Below are positions 33,626 to 41,306 of a DNA stretch of 64,000 nucleotides, one piece after another. A program made the position numbers and the translations under genes. Positions within the stretch are counted from its first letter, which is position 1; every line of letters begins with the position of its first letter. The stretch is from an uncultured Verrucomicrobiales bacterium. Its GTDB lineage: Bacteria > Verrucomicrobiota > Verrucomicrobiia > Verrucomicrobiales > Akkermansiaceae. The notes below the pieces were generated by a model. It did not search any database and was not told where the DNA came from. It saw nothing but the letters and a program-made list of their open reading frames with translations. The stretch lies in NCBI GenBank assembly GCA_937893015.1, contig CALBJX010000077.1, forward strand, positions 9,127 through 73,126. The letters run 5' to 3'.

Positions 33626-34186
33626 TCAAAAGGAGAATCCGTCAGCAGAAGGCATCAAAGCCTTTTCCGCAGCAGCCTCCCAAAGATCCTGCTCCGTGGA
33701 AGCACTGCTGGTGTAGATATTGACATCCCGCCCCTTGGCCGCAGCAGAGACAGCAAAAGCGGACTCATGAGCGTAGGGCTTTTTCATCTTCTCCACACGG
33801 ATGCTGGTGCAATTATCAAAGTCGCGGCTCAGCCCGGGGGTCAGAGTGGTGATGCTGTTATCAAAACGATTCAGTGCAGCGGCAGCGACAGCGGAACGGG
33901 GACCATCCTGAGGCAGGGCGAAGAACGCCACGGCAAAGGCGCCGATACCCAGGGAAGAAGCTCCGTAGGCCAGCCGACGACCGCCGAAGTTGGTCAAAGC
34001 CTGCATCAGATGCTCCCAGAGCTGGTAGCGAGCGGGACGCACGACAGCGGCCTGCGCCACACGCTCGTGGAAATCATAGAGGAAACGTTCCTCAAACCCC
34101 GTCTCCCGCGTCGTTTCAACACGCAGGGTAGCAAGCAGTTGTACCAACTGTTCATCCGTAACGGCACTATCGGAGGCTTTTCGCAT
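33626..34186 (-). CDS. single-pass membrane protein resembling an anti-sigma factor
   Basis: 186 residues. An N-terminal cytoplasmic segment (about 1-75; DEQLVQLLATL, FEERFLYDFHERVAQ, LWEHLMQALTNFG) is followed by one membrane helix (about 76-92, ASSLGIGAFAVAFFALP) and a periplasmic tail of about 95 residues. This layout fits ECF anti-sigma factors or their paralogues, but no zinc-binding HxxxCxxC is present and no sigma-factor gene is adjacent. An ECF-like promoter motif precedes the gene and would fit autoregulation. It lies 100 bases downstream of hemA on the same strand. Confidence 0.5.
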   Translation of the reverse strand: MRKASDSAVTDEQLVQLLATLRVETTRETGFEERFLYDFHERVAQAAVVRPARYQLWEHLMQALTNFGGRRLAYGASSLGIGAFAVAFFALPQDGPRSAVAAAALNRFDNSITTLTPGLSRDFDNCTSIRVEKMKKPYAHESAFAVSAAAKGRDVNIYTSSASTEQDLWEAAAEKALMPSADGFSF

Positions 34187-34217
34187 AACTCAGGGAAAAC
34201 GAGGTCTTACATTCGTG

Positions 34218-34247
34218 TAGACACAAACTAGCAGTTTCCGTTCAAAC
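34218..34247 (-). promoter_or_regulatory. ECF-like promoter motif, copy B
   Basis: Minus strand: TTTGAACGG, 13 bases, GTGTCTA, 32 bases before the ATG at 34186. Preceded by A/T tracts (34245-34285) that could be an UP element and also the 3' end of hemA. Same boxes and spacing as at 22075-22104. Confidence 0.5.
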
Positions 34248-34286
34248 AAAAAATCTTTTTTTGTGTCTTTTTCGTAAAAATCTTTT

Positions 34287-35336
34287 TTAGGCCGAGGCTT
34301 CTGCGGGGAGGACGCGTTGCAGCAGGTCGTCCCCCTGCTCCGCCACCCACGCGGCGATGAGTTCTTCACAGGCACCCACCTGTGCGCGGCGCGTTTTGCG
34401 CGTGGTTTCCGTGGCCGCCACCATGGCGTCCATATCGTAGAGGTACACCCCCTGCACGGCGGCACAGGCGGGGTCGGCATTGCGGGGCACGGAGAGGTCG
34501 ATGAGGCAGAGCGGGCGTCGGCGCACCTGCTGCACGCGCTCCAGCACGGGTGGGGACACCACGTATACGGGCGAAGCGGTGGAGACAATCACGATGTCGA
34601 TATTCTCCAGATAGGGCACCCAGTCCGTGAAACGAATCACCTTGCCGCCGACCTCGGCTGCCAGCTTGACGGCGTTCTCATAGGAGCGGTTGGCAACGAA
34701 AATACTCTCCGCCCCGCGGGAGCGCAGACTCTGCGCCGTGGTGCGCGCGGCCTCCCCCGCGCCGACGATGAGGATGTTGCGCCCCGCCAGCGAGCCGAGA
34801 AACTCTTGGGCCATCTGCACGCCCGCCGCGCCCACGGAAGTGGGGCCGTCGGTGATGTGGGTCTTGGTGCGCACTTTCTTACCGATGCTGAACACGCGCT
34901 GGAAGATGCGGTTGAGCCCGCGGGCGGTCGTGCCCGCTTGGTGCGCCTCTTCGTAGGCCTCCTTCAGCTGGCCGAAAATCTCCGTCTCCCCGAGCACGGC
35001 GGAATCCAAGCCCGAGGCGACGCGGGCGAGATGCGTCAGCGCCGCCTCCTGCTCGTAGCGGTAGAAGAGGCCGCGCACGCCGTCATCCACCTGAAAATGA
35101 GCGAACAGCTCGGCCACCGCCTGCTCCGGCAAGGCCGTGCAGCAATAAATCTCCGTGCGGTTGCAGGTGGAGAGCACCACGCACTCCGCCACACCCGGCA
35201 GGTCATGCAGCGCGTGCAGGGTCTCCGCCAGCCGTCGCTTGGGCACGGAGAAGCGCTCCCGTACCCCGACGGGCGCGGTGTGGCAGTTGAGCCCCAGGCA
35301 GAGCAGCACGGGCGCACTGACGGCAGCGGAGGTCAT
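34287..35336 (-). CDS. hemA: glutamyl-tRNA reductase
   Basis: Reduces glutamyl-tRNA to glutamate-1-semialdehyde, the first committed step of C5-pathway tetrapyrrole synthesis. The N-terminal catalytic domain has GLNCHTAPVGVRER and the active-site Cys in LSTCNRTEIY (about 54-63). Substrate contacts are in SGLDSAVLGETEIFGQLKEAY (about 107-127), and the NADPH domain has LIVGAGEAARTTA (about 190-202). At 349 residues it is shorter than E. coli HemA (418), missing much of the C-terminal dimerisation domain. Its ATG overlaps the cobA-hemD stop (ATGA). Confidence 0.94.
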   Translation of the reverse strand: MTSAAVSAPVLLCLGLNCHTAPVGVRERFSVPKRRLAETLHALHDLPGVAECVVLSTCNRTEIYCCTALPEQAVAELFAHFQVDDGVRGLFYRYEQEAALTHLARVASGLDSAVLGETEIFGQLKEAYEEAHQAGTTARGLNRIFQRVFSIGKKVRTKTHITDGPTSVGAAGVQMAQEFLGSLAGRNILIVGAGEAARTTAQSLRSRGAESIFVANRSYENAVKLAAEVGGKVIRFTDWVPYLENIDIVIVSTASPVYVVSPPVLERVQQVRRRPLCLIDLSVPRNADPACAAVQGVYLYDMDAMVAATETTRKTRRAQVGACEELIAAWVAEQGDDLLQRVLPAEASA

Positions 35337-36892
35337 GCCTTTTTCTTAAAATAATGCAGAATCGCCGCCGTGAGCCCGGGGATGGTGTGGTCGGCGGATT
35401 CCATGTCGGGTTTCAGGCCGTATTCCGCGAGCGTGGCCGTGGTCACGGGGCCGATGCTGGCAATGCGGCAGTCCTTCGGCAGCTTGATGCCCAGCTCCAT
35501 GAAGTGGCGCACGGTGCTGGACGAAGTGAAGGTGATGACATCCGCCCCCTCGGTTTCGAGGCGGGCGCGGGCGCCGCTCACATCCTCCGTCTCCGGCACA
35601 GTGTTGTAGGCGATGCACTCATCCACGATGGCCTGCCGCTTCATGAGCTCATCGTAGATGACGCGGCGGCCCTTCTCGCTGTGGACCCAGAGCATGGTGC
35701 TGTTTGCCACGCCGCCGAAGTCGTCGGCCTTGCGGTCAAACTCGGCAATAAGCTCCTCCGCCACGGCCTTGGCGGGCATCACATCCACCATGAGCCCGAT
35801 GGCTTTCAGCTCCGCCGCCGTGCCTGAACCGATGGCGGCGATGCGGGCACCGCCCAATTCACGAATATCCTCGTACACGGCGAAGAAGGCGCGGAAGAAG
35901 CGTTTCACCCCGTTGGGGCTGGAGAACACCAGCCAGTCATAGTGCGGGGCATCCACCACGGCGGAGGCAAAATCGTGGCGGTCGGTGGGGTCCGTGATGC
36001 GGATGGTCGGCAGCTCGGAGACATCCGCGCCTTGCGCGGCGAGAGCTTCCGAGAGTGCGCCCGCCTGTTCGCGGGTGCGGGTGACAACGATGCGCCGGCC
36101 CGCCAGCGGCAGGCGGGAACGCCAATCCAGTTGCGGAGCCAGCGAAACGACCTCGCCGATGACGACGACGGCCGGGGAACCGAGCCCCGCCTCCTCCACG
36201 GCATCGGCCAGCGTGCCGACGGTGGCACTCACGCGCTTCTGGCGGCCCGTGGTCGCCCACTGCACGGCAGCGGCGGGCACTTCGGCTCCCTGCCCTGCGG
36301 CCACGAGAGCTTCCATGGTGGTGCGCAGACGGCTCATGCCCATGAGCATCACCTTGGTGCCCTTGGCTGCGGCAATGCCGGGGATGTCGAGGGTCGATTC
36401 CTGCTTGGCGGCATCCTCATGCCCCGTGAACACGGTGAACTGTGTGCAGAGACCGCGCTGTGTCACGGGAATGCCCGCACAGGCAGGCCCCGCGATGGCG
36501 GAGGTCACGCCGGGCACCACCTCAAAGGGAACACCTGCGGCGTAGAGAGCCGCCGCTTCTTCCCCGCCGCGGCCGAACACATAGGGGTCGCCGCCCTTCA
36601 GGCGCACGGTGCTGGCGTGCTTCTTCGCGCACTCCGCGAGCAGGGCATTAATCTCCGCCTGCGGCAGAGCGTGGTTGCCGCTGCGCTTGCCGACATAAAT
36701 CTTTTCGCAGTCGGGCTTCGCCCAGCCGAGCATGGCGGGCGCACCGAGCGCATCGTAGACAAGGCAGTCCGCCTCTTCAATCAGGCGGCGGCCTTTGAGC
36801 GTCATCAAACCGGGGTCACCGGGACCGGCACCGACCAGATACACCGTACCAAGAGAGTTTTTCTTCTTCATAGGCGGCGAAAGAAAGGACAT
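35333..36892 (-). CDS. cobA-hemD: fused uroporphyrinogen-III C-methyltransferase / uroporphyrinogen-III synthase
   Basis: 519-residue bifunctional protein. Residues about 14-255 are the CobA/SUMT methyltransferase: YLVGAGPGDPGLMTLKG, then VRLKGGDPYVFGRGGEEA. Residues about 262-519 are HemD (GRRIVVTRTREQAGALSEAL, FSSPNGVKRF, and ITFTSSSTVRHF near the end). Together they close hydroxymethylbilane to uroporphyrinogen III and methylate it toward sirohaem or cobalamin precursors. The ATG at 36892 overlaps the preceding stop (TAATG), suggesting coupling; MKKKNS at 36871 is an alternative start. hemA follows with a 4-base overlap. Confidence 0.93.
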   Translation of the reverse strand: MSFLSPPMKKKNSLGTVYLVGAGPGDPGLMTLKGRRLIEEADCLVYDALGAPAMLGWAKPDCEKIYVGKRSGNHALPQAEINALLAECAKKHASTVRLKGGDPYVFGRGGEEAAALYAAGVPFEVVPGVTSAIAGPACAGIPVTQRGLCTQFTVFTGHEDAAKQESTLDIPGIAAAKGTKVMLMGMSRLRTTMEALVAAGQGAEVPAAAVQWATTGRQKRVSATVGTLADAVEEAGLGSPAVVVIGEVVSLAPQLDWRSRLPLAGRRIVVTRTREQAGALSEALAAQGADVSELPTIRITDPTDRHDFASAVVDAPHYDWLVFSSPNGVKRFFRAFFAVYEDIRELGGARIAAIGSGTAAELKAIGLMVDVMPAKAVAEELIAEFDRKADDFGGVANSTMLWVHSEKGRRVIYDELMKRQAIVDECIAYNTVPETEDVSGARARLETEGADVITFTSSSTVRHFMELGIKLPKDCRIASIGPVTTATLAEYGLKPDMESADHTIPGLTAAILHYFKKKA

Positions 36893-38082
36893 TACAAAGC
36901 ATCATCCTGCCCGGAGATACCGGCGGCACCCTCAGGCGCAGCGGGTTCAGCGGGAGTCGGTTCCGCAGCGGGAGTCACTTCCTCGGCAGCGGCATCCGTG
37001 GTGGCGGAGATGGAGGCGGCGCCGCTCTCCGTCGCGGGGCGAATGCTCGGCAAGGGGGCAGGAACAGCAGTAGGAGCGGTGGGCACGCCCAACCACTCAT
37101 CCGTGGCGGGTGTCACGCTCGGCTGCTCGGCGGGAGCGGGTTCCGCCACAGGCTCAGGCGTCGCCGCGGGAGCAGGCGTTACATCAGGTGCGGGAGCGGG
37201 GCCCACGGGGGCTGCGGGTGCAGCAGCGGGAGCGGCATCAGCGTTCTGCCCCGCCGCGCGGTTCGCCATGGCAATGAGCTGCGAGACAGTCACCAGCTTG
37301 AACCCGCGGGCTTGCAAGCCCTGCACGATACCTTCCAACGCCGCCACGGTGGAAGCGTGGATGTCGTGCACGAGAATAATGGAACCGGGCTTGGCCTGAC
37401 CGACCGCCGTGTTGATCACCTTCTGCACGCCGGGGTGCTTCCAGTCCAGCGTGTCCACATCCCACAGGATGGAGCGCATGCCGTACTGCGCCTTCATGCG
37501 GTTCACCAGACCGCCGTTGATGGCGCCGTAGGGCGGGCGCATCACGCGGGGGGCACGTCCCGTGATATCGGTAATCACAGCCGCTGTGCGGGAGATTTCG
37601 CTGTCCACCTTCTCCAAGGAGCTGCCCGTCATCTTGATGTGGCTCCACGTGTGCACGCCGATTTCGTTGCCCTCCGCGGCGGCGCGTGCCACCAGCGAGC
37701 GGTTGCGGGAGGCATTCTCGCCCAACACGAAGAAGGTGCCCACGGCGTTGTTGCGCTTGAGGATATCCAGCACCTTGGGTGTCGTCGCGGGAGCAGGACC
37801 GTCATCAAAAGTCAGCGCCACATACATACCGGGCACGTGCACGCGCGAGACACGCAGACCGGGAGCGGCGGGCGTCACGTTGAGCGCGGCGGCGCGGGTG
37901 GCATCGGCGCTCATGCCGGGTGTCTCCGTGCTGCGGGGTGCGGGGATGGCGGGCAGCGGAGCAGACGTCGAGCTCACCACAGCAGGGGCTGCGTTTGCCG
38001 TCGAGGCTTCCTGAGAAGAATGCGAGCAAGCCGCCAACGCGACCATCGCCATGCCACAAAATAGAGTACCGAAAATTCTCAT
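36892..38082 (-). CDS. polysaccharide deacetylase lipoprotein (NodB/CE4 family)
   Basis: 396 residues. The lipoprotein signal ends VALAAC (Cys about 19). The NodB homology domain has all five motifs: TFDDGP (about 91), HTWSH (about 145; metal His residues), RPPYG (about 184), WDVDTLDW and ILVHDIH (about 235). It probably deacetylates N-acetyl groups of peptidoglycan or another surface polysaccharide. A long Pro/Ala/Glu-rich tail (about 275-396) could span the cell wall or periplasm. It is the promoter-proximal gene of an operon with cobA-hemD and hemA, an unexpected partner set. Confidence 0.9.
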   Translation of the reverse strand: MRIFGTLFCGMAMVALAACSHSSQEASTANAAPAVVSSTSAPLPAIPAPRSTETPGMSADATRAAALNVTPAAPGLRVSRVHVPGMYVALTFDDGPAPATTPKVLDILKRNNAVGTFFVLGENASRNRSLVARAAAEGNEIGVHTWSHIKMTGSSLEKVDSEISRTAAVITDITGRAPRVMRPPYGAINGGLVNRMKAQYGMRSILWDVDTLDWKHPGVQKVINTAVGQAKPGSIILVHDIHASTVAALEGIVQGLQARGFKLVTVSQLIAMANRAAGQNADAAPAAAPAAPVGPAPAPDVTPAPAATPEPVAEPAPAEQPSVTPATDEWLGVPTAPTAVPAPLPSIRPATESGAASISATTDAAAEEVTPAAEPTPAEPAAPEGAAGISGQDDAL

Positions 38083-38108
38083 CTGTCCGATAAATCTGGT
38101 TCGCGGTC

Positions 38109-38137
38109 ATTGTACCCCTGCCCTGCCCCCTTGGCAA
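38109..38137 (-). promoter_or_regulatory. promoter of the deacetylase-cobA-hemD-hemA operon
   Basis: Minus strand: TTGCCA, 17-base spacer, TACAAT (5 of 6). Predicted leader about 20 bases. Confidence 0.6.
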
Positions 38138-38174
38138 TCCCTTTCGGCGTCATCCCCGAACGGAAGGATATTGG

Positions 38175-38240
38175 GGGATGTACAATGCACAACGTACAAA
38201 TCAGGAATTCAGCCTCGCTGTTCAGGAGCAGCGGGGCTCA
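38175..38240. repeat. composite hairpin/heptad repeat element 8 (reduced copy)
   Basis: 7-base units GATGTAC, AATGCAC, AACGTAC, AAATCAG, GAATTCA (38177-38211) are followed by a 10-bp hairpin with one mismatch (AGCCTCGCTG/CAGCGGGGCT, 38211-38238). It touches the 3' end of the broken membrane gene. The central TCTGAC stem is missing in this copy. Confidence 0.55.
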
Positions 38241-38644
38241 TCGACCATCCGCTTTGCGTAAAAAATGTTCCCCGAGGAGGCAGAAGGGGTAGAAAATGAG
38301 CAAGCACGCCATGAGGGCAAGGGACACCAGCGAGGCAGCGCTGCAGTCTACCCATGCGTCTTCCGGCTCTATGGTCACGCACAAAAAGCACAGCGGGTCA
38401 GGAAGAGCATGGGGAGACTGAAGCACAGCAGCAAACTACCGCTGCGAGAGTGACAAAAGGATGCTGCCAAAACGACGACCAAAGAAGGCGCAGTAAACCG
38501 GGAAAGGATGCACAGCAAAGTCACGGCCTCAGTAAAATGATCGGGCATGACCTCCGCGGAGAGCCTCAGGACGCCGAGAAGGCATGTACATACTGCAGCC
38601 GTGACAAGGGCAACCCTACGCACCTCGCGGCAACGCGAGTCCAC
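38238..38644 (-). pseudogene. probable frameshifted membrane-protein gene
   Basis: Two overlapping minus-strand frames (38375-38644 and 38238-38426) read as one hydrophobic protein if joined by a frame change near 38380-38425. The joined product would have about four membrane helices (RVALVTAAVCTCLLGVL; LLCILSRFTAPSLVVVLAAS; SLLLCFSLPMLFL; SLVSLALMACLLIFYPFCLL). A run GGGG near 38410 is a plausible slip site. Neither half alone looks complete, and the family is not recognised. It could also be two small proteins or chance; the region 38645-38781 upstream holds nothing recognisable. Confidence 0.35.
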
Positions 38645-38781
38645 ACAGGCGGGGAGAGTGCGGGTGTCTCCGACAGCGAGTGCGGGGAGCTCACATCAAA
38701 GGGCGAGTCAGGGAAGATGAGGTTTCATCGCCGGGGGAATGCGTTTTTCTTCGGTGCTGCAGTCGGCAACACCAAGAACTC

Positions 38782-39393
38782 TCATTCCTGAGACCAATCA
38801 AAGAGTTGGAGGCCACCCTCGTTTCGCGGGCAGACGTGACGTTCCTGTACCTTGTTGCCGCGCAGGAAATCCAAGGGACCGAGAGGGAAGACGTAATTTC
38901 CCTCATCAGTCTCTGTTGCCTCCTCGCCGTCGGCAAACACGGTGCGCAAGGCATCGCAACCGAAGAATTCCGCTTCCTCCAGACGAGCAAGTTCGGCGTC
39001 GATGGGGGCGAAAGCCTCCGCAAACTCCGCCGCCAGCTCTTCCTCATCCGCATCCGCCAGCGCGGCGGCATCCGTCGTCAACAGCATCGCAAAGCGCTGC
39101 TGCACCTCGGGTTGCAACGCAGCGGCGCTGTCTGCATCCTGCACGCGGGAGAGCAGCTCCGCCAAAGCGGCAAATCGTTCTTTCAGCGTCGCCACCAGTG
39201 CTTCCGCCGCCGTATCATCCGATTCGTCGGGCGCCGTGGCATCGGCTTCTCCTTCCGTTTCAGCCCCTTCCGTCGCCGTCACCTCCGCGACAGGGGCGGG
39301 CATGAGTTCCGCTCCATCCTGTGCCCGCAGCGGGAACCAGGCCAGAGAAACAGCAAGCAAAACCAGAAGAGGAAAGTACATAGATGAACGCAT
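38782..39393 (-). CDS. secreted acidic protein, function unknown
   Basis: 203 residues with a signal peptide (MRSSMYFPLLVLLAVSLAWFP, cleaved near LRAQ). The mature protein starts with an Ala/Glu/Thr-rich acidic stretch (about 25-65), then a helical, Ala/Leu/Glu-rich middle (about 65-150) that could be coiled, and a short C-terminus with two cysteines (EFFGCDALR and RHVCPRNEGG). No domain is recognised. MYFPLLV (start 39381) is an alternative start. A TATAAA box lies about 65 bases upstream. Confidence 0.6.
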   Translation of the reverse strand: MRSSMYFPLLVLLAVSLAWFPLRAQDGAELMPAPVAEVTATEGAETEGEADATAPDESDDTAAEALVATLKERFAALAELLSRVQDADSAAALQPEVQQRFAMLLTTDAAALADADEEELAAEFAEAFAPIDAELARLEEAEFFGCDALRTVFADGEEATETDEGNYVFPLGPLDFLRGNKVQERHVCPRNEGGLQLFDWSQE

Positions 39394-39641
39394 AGACGAA
39401 AGGCTCCGGGAGCAGGATCGCGCATAGGCGAGAAACGCTATAGCTTGATTGCAACGCCTTTATATCACACACGCGTCCCCACACGCAAGACGAAAGATGA
39501 AGGCGCGACACAGGAAGCGAAATTTCTTTAATTTTTCCTGAATGTGATGTTGACGTCCCGAAAATTATCGTGTAAACTGTGCAACAAGGTACAGGAATGT
39601 TCTGTGCCCGCCTATTCGTAGCATCTCACTTCTCTCCGACC
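39394..39641. other. divergent intergenic region upstream of the pilus/secretion cluster
   Basis: Between the acidic secreted protein gene (-) and the first GspE gene (+). It is AT-richer than the genes and holds the likely promoters for both directions (a TATAAA box on the minus strand near 39460 and the plus-strand promoter at 39550). No repeat or hairpin of the recurrent family was seen. Confidence 0.5.
39550..39578 (+). promoter_or_regulatory. promoter of the gspE-gspE operon
   Basis: TTGACG, 17-base spacer, TAAACT. The predicted start near 39585 rules out the GTG at 39579 as start codon. Confidence 0.55.
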
Positions 39642-41267
39642 GTGTACTCGAACGAAGATTTTCTCCTGCAGCTCCTTGCGGAATCCGGGGCCATCGACCC
39701 GGGCACGCTGGATGCCATCCGCGCCGAGCTGTCGCCCATGGACAGCGTGGTTACCCACCTGATTAACAACGGATTCCTGACAGCCGAATACATTGCACAG
39801 GTTGCCGCCGCCAACACGGGGCTGGAATACGTTGACCTTTCTGCCTTTGAGGTGGATCCCGCCATCATTGCGGGGGTGAAGGGCGAGCTCGCCCGCCGCG
39901 TGGGATTCCTGCCCATCGGGGATGACGGATTCTCCCTGCAGGTCGCCATCGTCGACCCCTTCGACATGCAGACCATGGACAGCCTGCCGCAGTTCCTCAA
40001 CCGCGACATCAGCTTCTTCATCTGCTCCGAGCCCGGCCTGAAGAAGGCGCTCGACAAGTACTTCCCCGAGAAACCCAAGTTCGAGAAGGGCGACACGGAA
40101 GGCCCCATCATCGCCCTTGTCAGCCAGCTCTTCAACGAAGCGCATGAGATGCGCGCTTCCGATATCCACATCGAGCCCATGGAAGACCGCGTGCGCGTCC
40201 GCTATCGTGTGGACGGCCGCCTCGTCGAGGTCGCCAACCATCCCAAGAAGCTGCTCGGGCCCATCGTCGCCCGTCTCAAGGTGATGAGCACCTCCATGAG
40301 CATCGCCGAGAAGCGCGTTCCGCAGGACGGCCGTATCGAAATGGACCTCAACGACGGTGCGCACATCGACCTCCGTGTCAGCACCGTGCCGACCAACCAC
40401 GGCGAATCCGTGGTCATGCGTATCTTGGATAAGTCCGCCCTCGCGCTCGGTCTGCCCCAGCTCGGCTTCCTCTCCGATGATCAGGCCACCTTCGACCGCC
40501 TCGTCACCCAGCCCGACGGCGTGATTCTCGTCACAGGCCCGACGGGTTCCGGTAAGACGACGACGCTCTACGCCTGCCTCAACCACCTGAACCGCCCCGA
40601 TAAAAAGATTATCACCGCAGAAGACCCCGTCGAATACGAAATGAGCGGCATCAATCAGGTGATGATTCGCTCCGAAATCGGCATGACCTTCGCCGCTGCC
40701 CTGCGCGCCATGCTGCGTCAGGCCCCGAACATCATCATGATCGGCGAAATTCGTGACGCGGAGACGGCCGGCATCGCCATTCAGGCGGCCATGACGGGTC
40801 ACTTGGTGCTCTCCACCCTGCACACCAACGATGCTCCCTCCTCCGTGGCACGTTTGGCCGATATGGGTGTGGACCGCTTCCTCATCGCCTCCGCCGTGCG
40901 CGCCATCATGGCGCAGCGTCTCTGCCGCAGTCTCTGCCCGAACTGCAAGACCCCCGGCAGCCTCACGCCCAAACAGGCAACGACCCTCGGCATCGACCCG
41001 AGCCACTCCGTGATGACCGCCCGCCACGGCGGCTGCGAGAAGTGCAAGGGCAAGGGCATGAAGGGCCGTCTCGGCATCTTCGAAATCTTCCAAATCAACG
41101 ACGACGTGCGCGGGCTGGTGAACTCCAACCTCACCTCCGCGCAGCTCCGCAAGCGTGCCCGCGAGCTCGGCATGCGCACCCTGCGCGAGGACGGCATCCG
41201 CAAGGTGCTGGCCGGTCTCACCACGGCGGATGAAGTCATCCGCGTCACCAACGGCGACGAAAGCTGA
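39642..41267 (+). CDS. gspE: type II secretion / type IV pilus assembly ATPase (first copy)
   Basis: Cytoplasmic AAA-like ATPase that powers pilin polymerisation or pseudopilus extension. It has an N-terminal MshE/T2SSE-N domain (about 1-130), the CTD signature ASDIHIEP, Walker A GPTGSGKTTTLYA, the Asp box ITAEDPVEYE, Walker B IIMIGEIRDAETA, the His box TGHLVLSTLHTNDA and a C-terminal zinc site with CPNC and CEKC. The GTG at 39642 (VYSNEDF) aligns with the start of the paralogue at 41307; ATG at 39597 is the alternative. Length 541. The paralogue starts 39 bases after its stop. Confidence 0.93.
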   Translation: MYSNEDFLLQLLAESGAIDPGTLDAIRAELSPMDSVVTHLINNGFLTAEYIAQVAAANTGLEYVDLSAFEVDPAIIAGVKGELARRVGFLPIGDDGFSLQVAIVDPFDMQTMDSLPQFLNRDISFFICSEPGLKKALDKYFPEKPKFEKGDTEGPIIALVSQLFNEAHEMRASDIHIEPMEDRVRVRYRVDGRLVEVANHPKKLLGPIVARLKVMSTSMSIAEKRVPQDGRIEMDLNDGAHIDLRVSTVPTNHGESVVMRILDKSALALGLPQLGFLSDDQATFDRLVTQPDGVILVTGPTGSGKTTTLYACLNHLNRPDKKIITAEDPVEYEMSGINQVMIRSEIGMTFAAALRAMLRQAPNIIMIGEIRDAETAGIAIQAAMTGHLVLSTLHTNDAPSSVARLADMGVDRFLIASAVRAIMAQRLCRSLCPNCKTPGSLTPKQATTLGIDPSHSVMTARHGGCEKCKGKGMKGRLGIFEIFQINDDVRGLVNSNLTSAQLRKRARELGMRTLREDGIRKVLAGLTTADEVIRVTNGDES

Positions 41268-41306
41268 TTCCCTTTTCCCACAACACACCAACGATACTGA
41301 TACGAT

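Noticed and set aside
33503..33723. Small plus-strand frames upstream of the zinc-ribbon gene
   Set aside because: They overlap its promoter and the 3' end of the anti-sigma-like gene on the other strand and have no protein-like composition.
34245..34286. A/T tracts after hemA as an intrinsic terminator
   Set aside because: There is an A-run/T-run fold but no GC stem; better explained as an UP element of the ECF-like promoter, though a weak terminator cannot be excluded.
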